A stretch of DNA of 64,000 nucleotides from Marinilactibacillus kalidii. Lineage in GTDB: Bacteria > Bacillota > Bacilli > Lactobacillales > Carnobacteriaceae_A. Positions 41,135 through 51,961 of this stretch are shown piece after piece (the first letter of the stretch is position 1; each line of letters opens with the position of its first letter). Below the pieces are notes generated by a model. The model saw only the letters and a list, made by a program, of their open reading frames with translations, was not told the DNA's origin and ran no database searches. Made by a program: the position numbers and the translations under genes. The stretch spans positions 62,001 through 126,000 of the forward strand of contig NZ_JAGFVM010000014.1 in the NCBI RefSeq assembly GCF_017599325.1. The letters are read 5' to 3'.

Positions 41135-42064
41135 TTAATTATCCTTATCTGATATCGGATTTTCTTTAGTAATTAAAAGATACTGATAGAGTGCCCCATA
41201 AAGATTCGCTTCATTTCCCAATGTACTAGGTGTAATCTCTGCTTTGAATCCATTGATTTCAGTCATCACGTCTTCTGAGAATAAATCATTTACTGCCTTT
41301 TGTATTCCTTCTACAAATAAAGGTTCTTCACTCATACCGCCACCAATTACAATCATCTCTGGATCTAGAATTGTTTGAAGATTCATGATTTGTGCTGCAA
41401 TCGTATCACAATATTCAAAGAACAGCTTTTCAACTTCTTGGTTTCCTGATTTAATTTCTTTGAATAAGTCAACACCAGTGAAATGTTCTGCTTCTTTTCC
41501 TAATAATGTTGCTGTCCGTTCAACTAATTTGACTGAACTCCCTGTATTGGCTAGCATGGTTTCATAGGCTAAAGGTTTTTGTCCATCGGTTCTGATGGTC
41601 GAAAATTCTCCTGCAGCAAAGTGATGACCTTTTAGTAACTGCCCATTTGCGATGATACCACCACCGATACCTGTTCCTAATATTAGTGCAATACCGTTCT
41701 CAATCCCTTGCAAATTCCCTTTCCAGACTTCTCCTAGTGCTGCGCTCTTTCCATCATTTTCGATAACGATGGGGTGTTTCAGTTTTTTGGCTAGCTTATC
41801 TCTCAAGTTCATTTGTCGGATGAACTCTAGCGATCCTCCATGAACAGCATAGCCTGTTTCAGCATTGATTACACCAGGCATGCTAATGGCTATACCAGAA
41901 ATAGCCTGTTCATATTTGAGATAAATCTCTTCCATTTTATTGATAAACGTAGTCAAGTCTTCTTTAGGTGTAGCCACTTTTCCTTTGGAAAAAATCTTTT
42001 CTTCACTCATGATTGCGTATTTAATCGCTGAGCCACCGACATCGTATACTAAGTATTTATTCAT
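41135..42064 (-). CDS. ROK-family sugar kinase (BglK-like)
   Basis: A 309-residue kinase: ATP motif YDVGGSAIKYAI, substrate ENDGKSAALGEVW with the catalytic Asp, and LILGTGIGGGII. The Cys-rich zinc motif of many ROK glucokinases and repressors is absent, as in beta-glucoside kinases of the BglK type. It could phosphorylate cellobiose, other beta-glucosides or a hexose. Divergent from the PTS IIB/IIA genes, with a cre match upstream. Confidence 0.82.
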   Translation of the reverse strand: MNKYLVYDVGGSAIKYAIMSEEKIFSKGKVATPKEDLTTFINKMEEIYLKYEQAISGIAISMPGVINAETGYAVHGGSLEFIRQMNLRDKLAKKLKHPIVIENDGKSAALGEVWKGNLQGIENGIALILGTGIGGGIIANGQLLKGHHFAAGEFSTIRTDGQKPLAYETMLANTGSSVKLVERTATLLGKEAEHFTGVDLFKEIKSGNQEVEKLFFEYCDTIAAQIMNLQTILDPEMIVIGGGMSEEPLFVEGIQKAVNDLFSEDVMTEINGFKAEITPSTLGNEANLYGALYQYLLITKENPISDKDN

Positions 42065-42210
42065 CTTTATCCTCCAACGATACTATTCTCGAATGTTTCT
42101 TCATTTCCTCTACTCTAGAATAGCATTAATCTCATTATTTATGAACTAACGCCAATTGCAAATATACCGATACTATTATCTTTGAAAACTATCTTCTATT
42201 ATTTTAAATA

Positions 42211-42225
42211 TGTTATCGATTACAT
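42211..42225 (-). promoter_or_regulatory. cre site for the ROK kinase gene
   Basis: ATGTAATCGATAACA on the minus strand fits WTGNAANCGNWNNCA at every position. Confidence 0.65.
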
Positions 42226-42372
42226 ACGTTTATTCTCGAAGAATGATTTGATTTATAGCATTTTGTTGAATTTAACCTTCATCTAGTGTATAAATAATAC
42301 ATAGGAAGTAAACGATTTCAATTTAAAGCTTGGCTTTTTATAGGTGAATGTTTGCAAGAACACTTCGTGATA

Positions 42373-42387
42373 ATGTAAACGCATTCA
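42373..42387 (+). promoter_or_regulatory. cre site for the PTS IIB-IIA genes
   Basis: ATGTAAACGCATTCA fits WTGNAANCGNWNNCA at every position; about 100 bp before the IIB start. Confidence 0.65.
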
Positions 42388-42484
42388 AAACACTTACCAG
42401 ATAATCTGTTCACTTATGAGGGTAGTAGCTTCCATTGATCGTATACAATACAAATCTATTTTCAAACAGAAGGAGAAGTTTATT

Positions 42485-42802
42485 ATGTCAATGAAAACCA
42501 TTATGTTAGTTTGCGCCGCTGGAATGAGTACAAGTATGCTTGTATCCAAAATGGAAAAAGCTGCAAAAGAGGATGGCGTTGAAACAGATATTTTTGCCGT
42601 ATCAGCCAACGAGGCAGATAGTTACCTTGCTTCTAAGCCGGTAGATGTTTTGCTCTTAGGTCCACAAGTTAAGTTTCTTAAAAAACAAATGGAAGAAAAA
42701 GTTGCAGATAAAGGCATTCCTGTAGAAGTTATTGATATGAGAGATTATGGTATGATGAACGGAAAAAGTGTCTTAGATAGAGCGTTAGCTTTAAGTGAAT
42801 AA
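42485..42802 (+). CDS. PTS lactose/cellobiose-family IIB component
   Basis: 105 residues. MLVCAAGMSTSMLVSKM contains the phosphorylated Cys of cellobiose/chitobiose IIB, and VLLLGPQVKFL is typical. It transfers phosphate from IIA to the imported sugar via IIC. The start at 42485 has AAGGAG upstream; the frame is open further 5' without a site. Followed by a IIA gene, but no IIC gene is adjacent. Confidence 0.9.
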   Translation: MSMKTIMLVCAAGMSTSMLVSKMEKAAKEDGVETDIFAVSANEADSYLASKPVDVLLLGPQVKFLKKQMEEKVADKGIPVEVIDMRDYGMMNGKSVLDRALALSE

Positions 42803-42856
42803 GAAGATTCATACCCGTTTCATTAAATAAGTGCTTTATGCGAAGGAGAATCTAGT

Positions 42857-43186
42857 ATGTCCGATAAAACAGAGGAACAAGAAGAAATGCTTCAGACGAT
42901 CATGGGACTCATTATGCATGGTGGAGATGCCAAAAGTAATGCGATGGAAGCTATTCATGCAGCTAAAACTGGTGACTTTAAGACAGCAGATGAGAAACTA
43001 AAACTTGCTGATGATGCGTTGATCAAAGCTCATCATTCGCAAACGGGGTTGCTTACTCGAGAAGCATCTGGCGATAGTATCGAAATGTCTCTTTTGATGG
43101 TTCATGGACAAGACCACTTGATGAATGCCATTACGTTTAAAGATATTGCTGTGGAAGTCATTGATCTATACAAAAAAATAGCTTAA
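42857..43186 (+). CDS. PTS lactose/cellobiose-family IIA component
   Basis: 109 residues, all-helical IIA of the lactose/cellobiose family. LIMHGGDAKSNAMEAIHAAK is the N-terminal signature, and the phosphorylated His lies in KAHHSQTGLL, with LMVHGQDHLMNA downstream. It takes phosphate from HPr. Encoded 54 nt after IIB; a terminator follows, so any IIC must come from another locus. Confidence 0.9.
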   Translation: MSDKTEEQEEMLQTIMGLIMHGGDAKSNAMEAIHAAKTGDFKTADEKLKLADDALIKAHHSQTGLLTREASGDSIEMSLLMVHGQDHLMNAITFKDIAVEVIDLYKKIA

Positions 43187-43202
43187 AAAAATTATCTTAT
43201 TC

Positions 43203-43245
43203 ATAAGCGTTTAATCATACTCTATGATTAAACGCTTATTTTTAA
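43203..43245 (+). terminator. Intrinsic terminator after the PTS IIA gene
   Basis: 16-bp perfect stem ATAAGCGTTTAATCAT / ATGATTAAACGCTTAT (43203-43218, 43224-43239) followed by TTTT. Confidence 0.88.
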
Positions 43246-43267
43246 TCGATGGAAGGAAATTATTTAT

Positions 43268-44194
43268 ATGCCCGAGAAATCTATTCATCCTTATACGGTA
43301 AGAAATTATTCAGATAAAGATGCTGATAAAATTGCTGAATTCAACTTTTTATCGATGCTCGCTTATCGCTACAATGCCGATTATACCCCTGAAAATATTT
43401 TCTGTGCAGTTGACTCAGACGATCATTTATACGGCGTAGGACACTTAGCACCTGATGAAACATGGTTGGTTATCGAAGAGAATAATAAACCTGCTTGTTT
43501 CGTATATAAGTTGGCGCTAGATATCTCTTTAAATCCCCATTTCAATTACACAGTTGAGGTACAAGATGCATTATTTTCGTCTTTATTAAAAAGGGCCAAT
43601 GAATTAAAAAGCCACTATTCTGATAAAAATATATGCGTTACGATTACTATCCCTTCTGATGAGTTAGAAGAAATCGATTATTTTCTCTCTAAAGGCTTTT
43701 CAGTACAGCGAAATCATTTAATTATGAAACGCGACCTAACAAGCGAAATTCCAGATGTTCTTCCTCCAGATAATGTAAGCATTGTTAATTGGCGTATGGA
43801 AACTCAGACCGAACAAGAAAAGTATCTACGCGCCGAAGCCGAAGGTGATTCAGAAGGTGTAAGTTGGAGTTTAAATCGTCTAAATTGGACAAAAACGGGT
43901 TCGGAATGGGATACTTTTACAGCATTTGATGGAGATAAAGTAGTTGGTAGTGTAATGACCTGGGGATTAGGTGAGGCAAGAAGCGCTACCGAGAATATTT
44001 TCGTGCTACCAGACTGGAGACAACAAGGCATTGCGAAGACCCTTATCACAGAAGCTTTAAAGTTCCTAAAAGATAAAGGAAAAACAGAAGCTACTCTGGG
44101 TGTATTTGGAGAAAATAGGAGAGCCCTATCGTTATATAAATCACTAGGATATGAAATGCTTGCTGTGAATATCGAGTTTGGAATCGATTTATAA
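43268..44194 (+). CDS. Two-domain GNAT acetyltransferase
   Basis: 308 residues. The C-terminal half (about 165-308) is a clear GNAT domain with VVGSVMTWGL, ENIFVLPDWRQQGIAKTLI (acetyl-CoA loop RQQGIA) and RRALSLYKSLGYEML. The N-terminal half has GNAT-like secondary structure (YTVRNYSDKDADKIAEF start and LSKGFSVQRNHLIMKRDL) but no acetyl-CoA loop, so it is probably an inactive domain. Substrate unknown. AAGGAAA precedes the ATG. Confidence 0.82.
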   Translation: MPEKSIHPYTVRNYSDKDADKIAEFNFLSMLAYRYNADYTPENIFCAVDSDDHLYGVGHLAPDETWLVIEENNKPACFVYKLALDISLNPHFNYTVEVQDALFSSLLKRANELKSHYSDKNICVTITIPSDELEEIDYFLSKGFSVQRNHLIMKRDLTSEIPDVLPPDNVSIVNWRMETQTEQEKYLRAEAEGDSEGVSWSLNRLNWTKTGSEWDTFTAFDGDKVVGSVMTWGLGEARSATENIFVLPDWRQQGIAKTLITEALKFLKDKGKTEATLGVFGENRRALSLYKSLGYEMLAVNIEFGIDL

Positions 44195-44267
44195 TTAGAA
44201 TTTCTTTAATAACTTATTGTATAACCCACATGAAATTAAAGTGTAGTTTCTTATATTTCAATAGTAA

Positions 44268-44313
44268 AGAACCCCAGAAACAATCATTTGCTGAGATTAT
44301 TTTTGGGGTTCTC
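44268..44313. terminator. Hairpin between convergent genes
   Basis: Stem AGAACCCC...GGGGTTCT extended by AGAAA/TTTTT and CAATC/GATTA with minor mismatches. The T-run is weak on both strands. Confidence 0.5.
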
Positions 44314-44368
44314 TATACATTTAGCCCAACTTGAATTTTCTCAATTCGGTATAGATTAAGGGTTGAAA

Positions 44369-45352
44369 TCACTTTCCGATTTTAAGAATGATCTTTCCAG
44401 TATTCTCATTTTCTTCCATTTGTCGGTGAGCTTCTATTGCTTCTTCAAAAGGAAGGACTGAGTGAATAATTGGTCGAATCATGCCATCTTCAATCAGCGG
44501 CATCGCTTGTTTTACAAATTCTTTTGTCAGCTTGGCTTTGTAGTCGTCGCTTCTTGGTGTTAGCAATGTTCCTTTAAGAGAAATTCTTTTTTGCAATAAC
44601 TGCATAAGAGAAACTTCTTCTACTACTGTTCCGCCTAGTGTACCGATCAAAATCCAATTCGCATCTATTCCTGCGCTTTGCATATTCTTCTCCCAGTAAG
44701 AGGCGCCGACAAAATCGAGAATAACGTCTACACCTTCACCGTTTGTTTCGGCCCTGATGACTTCTTCAAAAGCTTCTTCTTTATAGTTAATCACTGTATC
44801 TGCACCAAGTGCTTTTGCTACTTTTAATTTATCTTCATGGCCTGCTGTCGTAAAAATCTGCGCTTGACTCAAATGACGTGCTAACTGGATTGCCGACGTT
44901 CCGACCCCACTACCTCCGGCATGAATCAGTACTTTTTGTTCTGACCGCAACTCACCGAGCCAGTACAATGTCTGATAAGCCGTTAAAAAGACTTCAGGTA
45001 TGGCGACAGCCTCTTCCATCGATAATGAATCATGGAAGATAATCGCACGGTCGGCAGGCATTGTTACATATTCTGCATAACCACCTTGATTGACAAGACC
45101 CGTTACTTTTGTGCCTGGGGCAAGATTCTTATCAGAAGAATGATTTTCAACAACAATCCCACTAACCTCTATTCCTATAATAGGATAAGGTTTTGAAAGT
45201 GAAGGGTTCTGTCTTGTCAGCGTATCCGTTCGATTGATACTGACTGCTTTAACCTCAATTAAAATCTCGCCTTCTTTTGGTTGTGGTTTTTCTCGATTCT
45301 CTATAACTAATTGTTCTCTGGAACCTGGTTCTTTTATTGTCCATGCACGCAT
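44369..45352 (-). CDS. Zinc-free MDR oxidoreductase (quinone oxidoreductase-like)
   Basis: 327 residues of the medium-chain dehydrogenase/reductase family: GroES-like N-domain (KAVSINRTDTLTRQN, PIIGIEVSGIV), Rossmann motif VLIHAGGSGVGTSAIQLA, then LGADTVINYKEE. The Cys-rich zinc loops are absent, as in NADPH:quinone reductases. ATG 45352 lies 8 nt after GGAG; the GTG at 45361 abuts that site. Substrate unknown. Confidence 0.87.
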   Translation of the reverse strand: MRAWTIKEPGSREQLVIENREKPQPKEGEILIEVKAVSINRTDTLTRQNPSLSKPYPIIGIEVSGIVVENHSSDKNLAPGTKVTGLVNQGGYAEYVTMPADRAIIFHDSLSMEEAVAIPEVFLTAYQTLYWLGELRSEQKVLIHAGGSGVGTSAIQLARHLSQAQIFTTAGHEDKLKVAKALGADTVINYKEEAFEEVIRAETNGEGVDVILDFVGASYWEKNMQSAGIDANWILIGTLGGTVVEEVSLMQLLQKRISLKGTLLTPRSDDYKAKLTKEFVKQAMPLIEDGMIRPIIHSVLPFEEAIEAHRQMEENENTGKIILKIGK

Positions 45353-45462
45353 GTTTTTCACTCCGTTTGATTTAGTTTTCCTCTACTACTTTAAATCAAT
45401 CAAGTTACAAATAGCCAGTAAAAAGTTTAACTGTTGTCTTTCACTTTCATTCGACCAGTAGC

Positions 45463-46377
45463 TTAAAAAGTTTTTTCCATTTCTTTTATTCTTTGGTAAA
45501 GAGCTTTGTTCACAGGCGTTTCTAAGTCATACTGTTTAGCCTTTTCTAAAATAGTGCCTGCAAACAAAGCAACTTCTGTTTTCCTTTTTGCTAAACCATC
45601 TTGTCTCATAGAAGGCATACCTTGAGGGTCAACGGTGTCAATAATATCAAAAGCATTTTGAATGTGCGTTTCTTCTAATGGAATCCCTTCTGCCTGAGCA
45701 ACCTCCACTACCTCATGCATGGCTGCTCGAGCTTGTTCGTGATAGGCTCCGCCCGTTTGAATGCCTTCATACGTCGTTTCGTGTACCATTACTACTTGAT
45801 TGACACCGACATTCATGATGAATTTCTCCCAGATTTTCAGCATAATATCTTTTTCTACCACATATGGAAAACCGGCTTCATCAAATATTTCTTTTACCCT
45901 ATTCAGTCTATCTAGCTTTTCCGGCACATCAGCACCGATTTGGAGCCAGCCTTTTACTTTAGAGAGAACGTTTTGACCTTCTCTGGTGGCGTCCATTCCA
46001 ATCGCTACTGTCGGAATAACTTTTTCTTGTCCAAATCTAGCACCTAGAATATTTTCACTCGTGATACCATTAATCAAAGAGAGAATGGCTGTTTCAGGAC
46101 CCACTTGATACTTCATTGAATTCATTCCACTTTCCAAGGTCAAAGATTTGGTACAAACGATCACTAAATCTGATGGATTTCCTCGATCAGTCTCCAGCAC
46201 GTAAGTAAAGTCACACGCTTCCCCGTTTAACGTAACGCCTTCTCGCTCGTAACGCGCTTTTCTTTCTTTACTTACAATGACTTTAACACGGTCTTTACCC
46301 AGTGCATGAGATAAATGTTGTCCGTATAAAATCCCTAATGCCCCTAATCCTATTATCGATACTGTCTTACCACCCAT
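45463..46377 (-). CDS. panE: 2-dehydropantoate 2-reductase (ketopantoate reductase family)
   Basis: 304 residues. N-terminal Rossmann motif IIGLGALGILYGQHL (NADPH), KSLTLESG, LINGITSENIL, and the C-terminal catalytic domain with KIWEKFIMNVGVNQV, which has the conserved Lys and Asn, and MRQDGLAKRKTEV, which matches the family's S-M-D-G-TE pattern. PanE makes pantoate for CoA. Several paralogues per genome are common in this family, so PanE activity itself is probable but not certain. Confidence 0.82.
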   Translation of the reverse strand: MGGKTVSIIGLGALGILYGQHLSHALGKDRVKVIVSKERKARYEREGVTLNGEACDFTYVLETDRGNPSDLVIVCTKSLTLESGMNSMKYQVGPETAILSLINGITSENILGARFGQEKVIPTVAIGMDATREGQNVLSKVKGWLQIGADVPEKLDRLNRVKEIFDEAGFPYVVEKDIMLKIWEKFIMNVGVNQVVMVHETTYEGIQTGGAYHEQARAAMHEVVEVAQAEGIPLEETHIQNAFDIIDTVDPQGMPSMRQDGLAKRKTEVALFAGTILEKAKQYDLETPVNKALYQRIKEMEKTF

Positions 46378-46441
46378 ATGCTATCCCCTTTTAAAAAAAC
46401 TTTTTGGTTTTGTTTGTTTCATATCATAACATATTTACTTA

Positions 46442-47791
46442 CTATTTAACTTCTACATCATCAATATTGGGATAACGATTCTGTTTGAAAGTTTCAAAAA
46501 CAGCCTTTCCTACAGGAATTGCTACTACTAATTCAGTGATTGGCATTGCTAACCAAATTGCATTTGCATTGAATACTGTTGGTAATAGAATGATTAAAGC
46601 ACCACTCAACAATAAACCTCTTGTTACTGAAATCAAAAAAGAAATTCTAGGCTTTTCCGTCGATTGGAAAAAATAAGTGGAAAATATGTTAAATGGTAAC
46701 AGTAAAAATGATAAGCCATATACTCTAATAATAAATGGCGCGATAGAAAGAACACCTTCTGTAGGTGCCATAAAGATATATACAAAAGCAGTTGGGAACA
46801 ATAGTGCTACGAGTGCCCAGCCTACACTCACAATCATTACGGTTCTTAAACTGAGTTTTAAAGTACCAAGCGTTCTATTAATTTTCTTGGCGCCATAGTT
46901 AACAGACAACAAGGGTTGAGCTGCCTGACCGATACCGTAGCCACAACATTGGACAAAGGTACTAATATTAACAATAATTCCATAAATAGATAAAGCATTT
47001 GTACCCAAATGAATCATAATTTGTCTATTGAATAGCATGGTCACGATCCCCATAGAAATATCAATGAAAAATGTAGAAAAACCAGTATTCAAGACTGCTA
47101 ATCCTTTTTCTTGAATATGATGTACTTTAACTATACGCAAAGTATTCTTTTCGCTGAAAAAGTGTGTAGATAGCATCGTTAAGGTAACAATTGCCCCTCC
47201 AACAGTTGCCAAGCCTGCTCCAGCTATTCCCATGTCGAACACAAAAACAAATAGATAGTCTCCAACTACATTGAATAAGCCACCTGTCAATACAGATTTA
47301 GTTGCTAGAACTGGATTAGAGTCATTAGTCAAAAATGCGATCAAGAATTTGTTCATAAGAAAAATAGGTACGAGTATTTTTACCGGAAATAAATACTGCT
47401 TAGCTAATACGATCAAAACTTCATCTGCGCCGAATAATATAAGAAGTTGATCCTCGAAAATCCAGAATAATGCCCACGTAATAATCGCGAATATAAACGT
47501 TACAAGTAATGCAATTGAAAAATACTCATTTGCTTTTTTCTTATTCCTAGTTTGTCCATATACTCGACTAAATAGAACAGCTCCACCAATACCAGATAAA
47601 AGCCCTAGACTATACAGTATGTTCCATATTGGTGCAACCACAGCCATAGCCGCTGCACCTTCCGGACCATGGTATTGCCCTACGGCTGTTGTATCTACTA
47701 AACCATATATACAACCAATCATAGCACTCCCAAAGGCTGCTATGAGATATTTTCGGTAAACTTGCTTTACATCATCTGTTAATAAATTCAT
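46442..47791 (-). CDS. MATE-family efflux protein 2
   Basis: A 449-residue multidrug/metabolite exporter with about twelve membrane segments. The start MNLLTDDVKQVYRKYLIAAFG and GLVDTTAVGQYHGPEGAAAMAV belong to a MATE branch different from that at 37962. The Met at 47791 follows GGAGGG by 6 nt; the upstream in-frame ATG at 47842 lies inside the terminator hairpin. This hairpin and its nine T end directly at the ribosome binding site, so attenuation is possible. Confidence 0.85.
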   Translation of the reverse strand: MNLLTDDVKQVYRKYLIAAFGSAMIGCIYGLVDTTAVGQYHGPEGAAAMAVVAPIWNILYSLGLLSGIGGAVLFSRVYGQTRNKKKANEYFSIALLVTFIFAIITWALFWIFEDQLLILFGADEVLIVLAKQYLFPVKILVPIFLMNKFLIAFLTNDSNPVLATKSVLTGGLFNVVGDYLFVFVFDMGIAGAGLATVGGAIVTLTMLSTHFFSEKNTLRIVKVHHIQEKGLAVLNTGFSTFFIDISMGIVTMLFNRQIMIHLGTNALSIYGIIVNISTFVQCCGYGIGQAAQPLLSVNYGAKKINRTLGTLKLSLRTVMIVSVGWALVALLFPTAFVYIFMAPTEGVLSIAPFIIRVYGLSFLLLPFNIFSTYFFQSTEKPRISFLISVTRGLLLSGALIILLPTVFNANAIWLAMPITELVVAIPVGKAVFETFKQNRYPNIDDVEVK

Positions 47792-47803
47792 ACTTTTCCC
47801 TCC

Positions 47804-47856
47804 AAAAAAAAAGCTGGATAAGAAAATGGATATAATATCCATTTCTCTTATCCAGC
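47804..47856 (-). terminator. Strong terminator between groEL and the MATE gene, abutting the MATE ribosome binding site
   Basis: 21/22-bp stem (47835-47856 with 47813-47833) with one bulge, then nine T on the minus strand. GGAGGG of the MATE gene begins at the next base. It ends groESL, or acts as an attenuator, or both. Confidence 0.8.
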
Positions 47857-47977
47857 CTATTACTTTAAAATATGCCCTCCGAGTAAAAATATATTCAGTT
47901 AAAATTTTGATTTTCTTACTCAGAAAAGTTAAATCATCAATTATTGTTCATCATTCACTTTACGAAAAACTATGCCT

Positions 47978-49627
<1,650 letters not shown>

Positions 49628-49674
49628 TTATTTTTTACGATTTCTTTTTAGTCTTCGCTCAATTGCGTTTGATT

Positions 49675-49959
49675 TTATTCTACGATCGCGATAATATCCG
49701 TATCTTTAACGACTAGATATTCTTTTCCTTCGTACTTAACTTCAGAACCGGTATATTTCTCAAAAATCACTTTATCGTCTACCGAAACATCCATTTCTGC
49801 ACGTTTGCCATCCTCAAGCACTTTACCACTTCCGACTGCTACGACTTTAGCTGTCTGTGGTTTTTCTTTTGCTGATTCCGGTAAAACAAGTCCGCTTACC
49901 GTTTTTTCTTCTTCTTTGATAACTTCTAGAAGAACACGATTTCCTAAAGGTTTTAACAT
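49675..49959 (-). CDS. groES: 10-kDa co-chaperonin GroES
   Basis: 94 residues: [13 protein letters not shown], the mobile loop [19 protein letters not shown] (which binds GroEL), and the [19 protein letters not shown] end. First gene of the groESL operon. Confidence 0.97.
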   Translation of the reverse strand: MLKPLGNRVLLEVIKEEEKTVSGLVLPESAKEKPQTAKVVAVGSGKVLEDGKRAEMDVSVDDKVIFEKYTGSEVKYEGKEYLVVKDTDIIAIVE

Positions 49960-50000
49960 AATGTGATCCCTCCGCTAATAGTTAGTTAATTTGATTCATG

Positions 50001-50027
50001 TTAGCACTCGACGATTGCGAGTGCTAA
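50001..50027 (-). promoter_or_regulatory. CIRCE element (HrcA operator)
   Basis: TTAGCACTC-N9-GAGTGCTAA, perfect, just downstream of the groES promoter. HrcA is not encoded in the window. Confidence 0.97.
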
Positions 50028-50038
50028 CTCCAATACTT

Positions 50039-50067
50039 AGTATATTCAAAACAATGATTTCTTGCAA
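50039..50067 (-). promoter_or_regulatory. Predicted sigma-A promoter of groESL
   Basis: TTGCAA (50067-50062), 17-nt spacer, TATACT (50044-50039) on the minus strand. Confidence 0.75.
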
Positions 50068-50185
50068 CCCTTTTGAAGTTAAAAAAATGATTAAAAATAT
50101 CCAGTGGAATACACCCTATTTTTATGTTAAGTTACTAGTATTGTCAACTAATATTGGAAGTTCATGAATTGTGAGGATGAATACT

Positions 50186-50833
50186 TTGGAAATAAAAAAA
50201 ATGCGCAATACTGGACTAAAGATTGTATCGATTTATCTCATTGTCCAATTACTTTCTGTGGCTAGTCAACTTTTACCCTCTTCAATACAACCCACAGGAT
50301 CAATCCTATCTCAAATTTTCTTGTTCATTTTTGGTGCGAGTCTAATGATTTACTTAGATAGAAAAGATCAATTCAACTTGCCCTATGAGCAAGCATTTCG
50401 TCATCGAATAGGTCGGATTTTATTGTGGGGAATCCTAGGAGTATTTTTAGCCGTTATTCTTCAGTTTCTTGCACTACAAATCGAAGTACGTTTTTTCGGT
50501 ACGCCGGTTAATTCTCAGAACACAGTGACGCTTTTGGCCATCATCAGACAGTATCCCTATTTTGTGATGATTACCTCTATAGCAGGTCCAATTATGGAAG
50601 AATTTGTTTTCAGAAAAGTATTGTTTGGTCTTTCTTTAGGTAAACTAGGCGGTATTGGTGCAGGGGTCATTAGCTCACTTGCTTTTGCGTTGTTTCACAT
50701 AGATGGTAGGATTTTAGTTTATTCGACTATGGGTCTTGTATTTTCATGGGTTTACTATAAATCTGGAAACATCTGGGCACCTATATTAGCTCACTGCTTG
50801 ATGAACACTCTCGTGGTCCTTCAAACATTCTAA
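50186..50833 (+). CDS. ydiL: CPBP-family intramembrane metalloprotease (YdiL-like)
   Basis: About 215 residues with six or more membrane segments and the CPBP (CAAX-like, Abi) motifs: EEFVFRK (Glu-Glu plus Arg), FALFHIDG and HCLMN. The family includes prenyl-protein proteases and bacteriocin-immunity proteins; this member's substrate is unknown. The TTG at 50186 is 7 nt after GAGGAT. ATG 50177 and GTG 50171 overlap that site. It sits between groES and ydiK as in B. subtilis. Confidence 0.82.
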   Translation: MEIKKMRNTGLKIVSIYLIVQLLSVASQLLPSSIQPTGSILSQIFLFIFGASLMIYLDRKDQFNLPYEQAFRHRIGRILLWGILGVFLAVILQFLALQIEVRFFGTPVNSQNTVTLLAIIRQYPYFVMITSIAGPIMEEFVFRKVLFGLSLGKLGGIGAGVISSLAFALFHIDGRILVYSTMGLVFSWVYYKSGNIWAPILAHCLMNTLVVLQTF

Positions 50834-50867
50834 GGTTATCTGGTTTTAAAATAGAAAGGAATTTTTA

Positions 50868-51071
50868 ATGACAAACAAGCAAATGATCACTTATATTACT
50901 TTTAAATTCGTTATGTTCGCTTTACTTCTTTATCTATCTATTAACGCCGTTCAAACGAACGGTTGGGGTTTATTCCCTCTAATATTTGTCTTTTTAGCTA
51001 CAAGAGATTTTGTGCAAGGAACCCGTTTATTGCAAGTCTACTACAAGGTGAAAAAAAATTATAAAGCTTAA
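50868..51071 (+). CDS. ydiK: YdiK-like small membrane protein (DUF4305)
   Basis: 67 residues with two hydrophobic segments (ITFKFVMFALLLYLSINAV and GLFPLIFVFLA) and a basic tail. Function unknown. Position between ydiL and rex, and the sequence pattern, match YdiK of B. subtilis. AAAGGAA precedes the ATG. Confidence 0.8.
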   Translation: MTNKQMITYITFKFVMFALLLYLSINAVQTNGWGLFPLIFVFLATRDFVQGTRLLQVYYKVKKNYKA

Positions 51072-51072
51072 A

Positions 51073-51118
51073 AAAAGCAGGCGACAAATTCAGTAAGCTG
51101 AATTTGTCGCCTGCTTTT
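51073..51118. terminator. Bidirectional terminator between ydiK and rex
   Basis: 21-bp perfect stem (51073-51093, 51098-51118) with A/T-rich ends, between convergent genes. Confidence 0.88.
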
Positions 51119-51127
51119 CAATTAGCG

Positions 51128-51823
51128 TTATTCTTCTACGAATAATTCTCCTGTATCTTCATCAATCACAACATCTTCATCAGCTTCGTCCAAGTCTTGA
51201 TAGTAGTTGATAAAGTAAATCAATGTTTGTAGTTCATTAGTCAAATCAACATTGTGTACACGAATGTTCTCTGGTACATTTACACGAATCGGTGTAAAGT
51301 TCATAATGCCTTTAACGCCACCTTCAACCAGTTTATTCGCCATTTCTTGAGCGATCTCCGATGGAACAGTCAATATCGCAACATCAATTTGCTGCAAGTC
51401 TAGCTGTTCAACCATTTCGTCAATATGATAAACTGGAACGCCTTGATGAACTGTGCCGATCAATGCTTCGTTTACATCAAATCCTGCACTGATTCTCGTA
51501 TTATTACTGCGTCTAAAATTATAGTTTAATAATGCTTGTCCAAGATTTCCGACACCAATCAAAGCAACATTGGTCAGGCGGTCTTGGTTAAGTGTCTTAC
51601 TGAAGAAATTCATTAACGCCTCGACGTCATAACCATATCCTCTTTTTCCTAAAGCACCGAAATAAGAGAAATCTCTTCGAATGGTTGCACTATCTACTTT
51701 TACTGCTTCACTTAATTTTGCAGAGGATACACGACTTTTTCCCGCTTCGTGGAGAAAGCGTAGATAACGATAATAAAGGGGTAACCTTCTTGCAGTTGCT
51801 TTTGGGATTTTCTTTTCTACCAT
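51128..51823 (-). CDS. rex: Redox-sensing transcriptional repressor Rex
   Basis: A 231-residue NAD(H)-sensing repressor. N-terminal winged helix (about 1-80): [19 protein letters not shown] and [20 protein letters not shown]. The Rossmann NADH domain has [13 protein letters not shown], and the C-terminus has [12 protein letters not shown], the swapped helix of the dimer. High NADH releases it from fermentation and respiration genes. The start at 51823 is set by AAGGAG; the frame is open further upstream. Rex-like half-sites near its -10 suggest autoregulation. Confidence 0.95.
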   Translation of the reverse strand: MVEKKIPKATARRLPLYYRYLRFLHEAGKSRVSSAKLSEAVKVDSATIRRDFSYFGALGKRGYGYDVEALMNFFSKTLNQDRLTNVALIGVGNLGQALLNYNFRRSNNTRISAGFDVNEALIGTVHQGVPVYHIDEMVEQLDLQQIDVAILTVPSEIAQEMANKLVEGGVKGIMNFTPIRVNVPENIRVHNVDLTNELQTLIYFINYYQDLDEADEDVVIDEDTGELFVEE

Positions 51824-51910
51824 ATTTTTTCTCCTTTTATATTCGCTCATCTGATTAGCGCTTAAGTTTAGTCCAACATGTCTTGTAAATACCATTATTT
51901 TGCATTGAAT

Positions 51911-51961
51911 TTCACAAGTATTCCTGTTGTTTCACTTGTTATTATAGCATGAAATTGTGAA
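51911..51961 (-). promoter_or_regulatory. Candidate Rex half-sites around the rex -10
   Basis: TTCACAA (51911-51917) and TTGTGAA (51955-51961) are inverted Rex-type half-sites on either side of a minus-strand TATAAT (51946-51941). The spacing does not match the canonical 18-bp operator. Confidence 0.35.

Larger units (their letters stand above)
42065..42484. other. Divergent control region between ROK and PTS genes
   Basis: 420 bp without a supported gene. It holds two cre sites (42211-42225 and 42373-42387), each near one of the divergent genes. The rest is AT-rich and shows no further repeat that I can defend. Confidence 0.6.
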
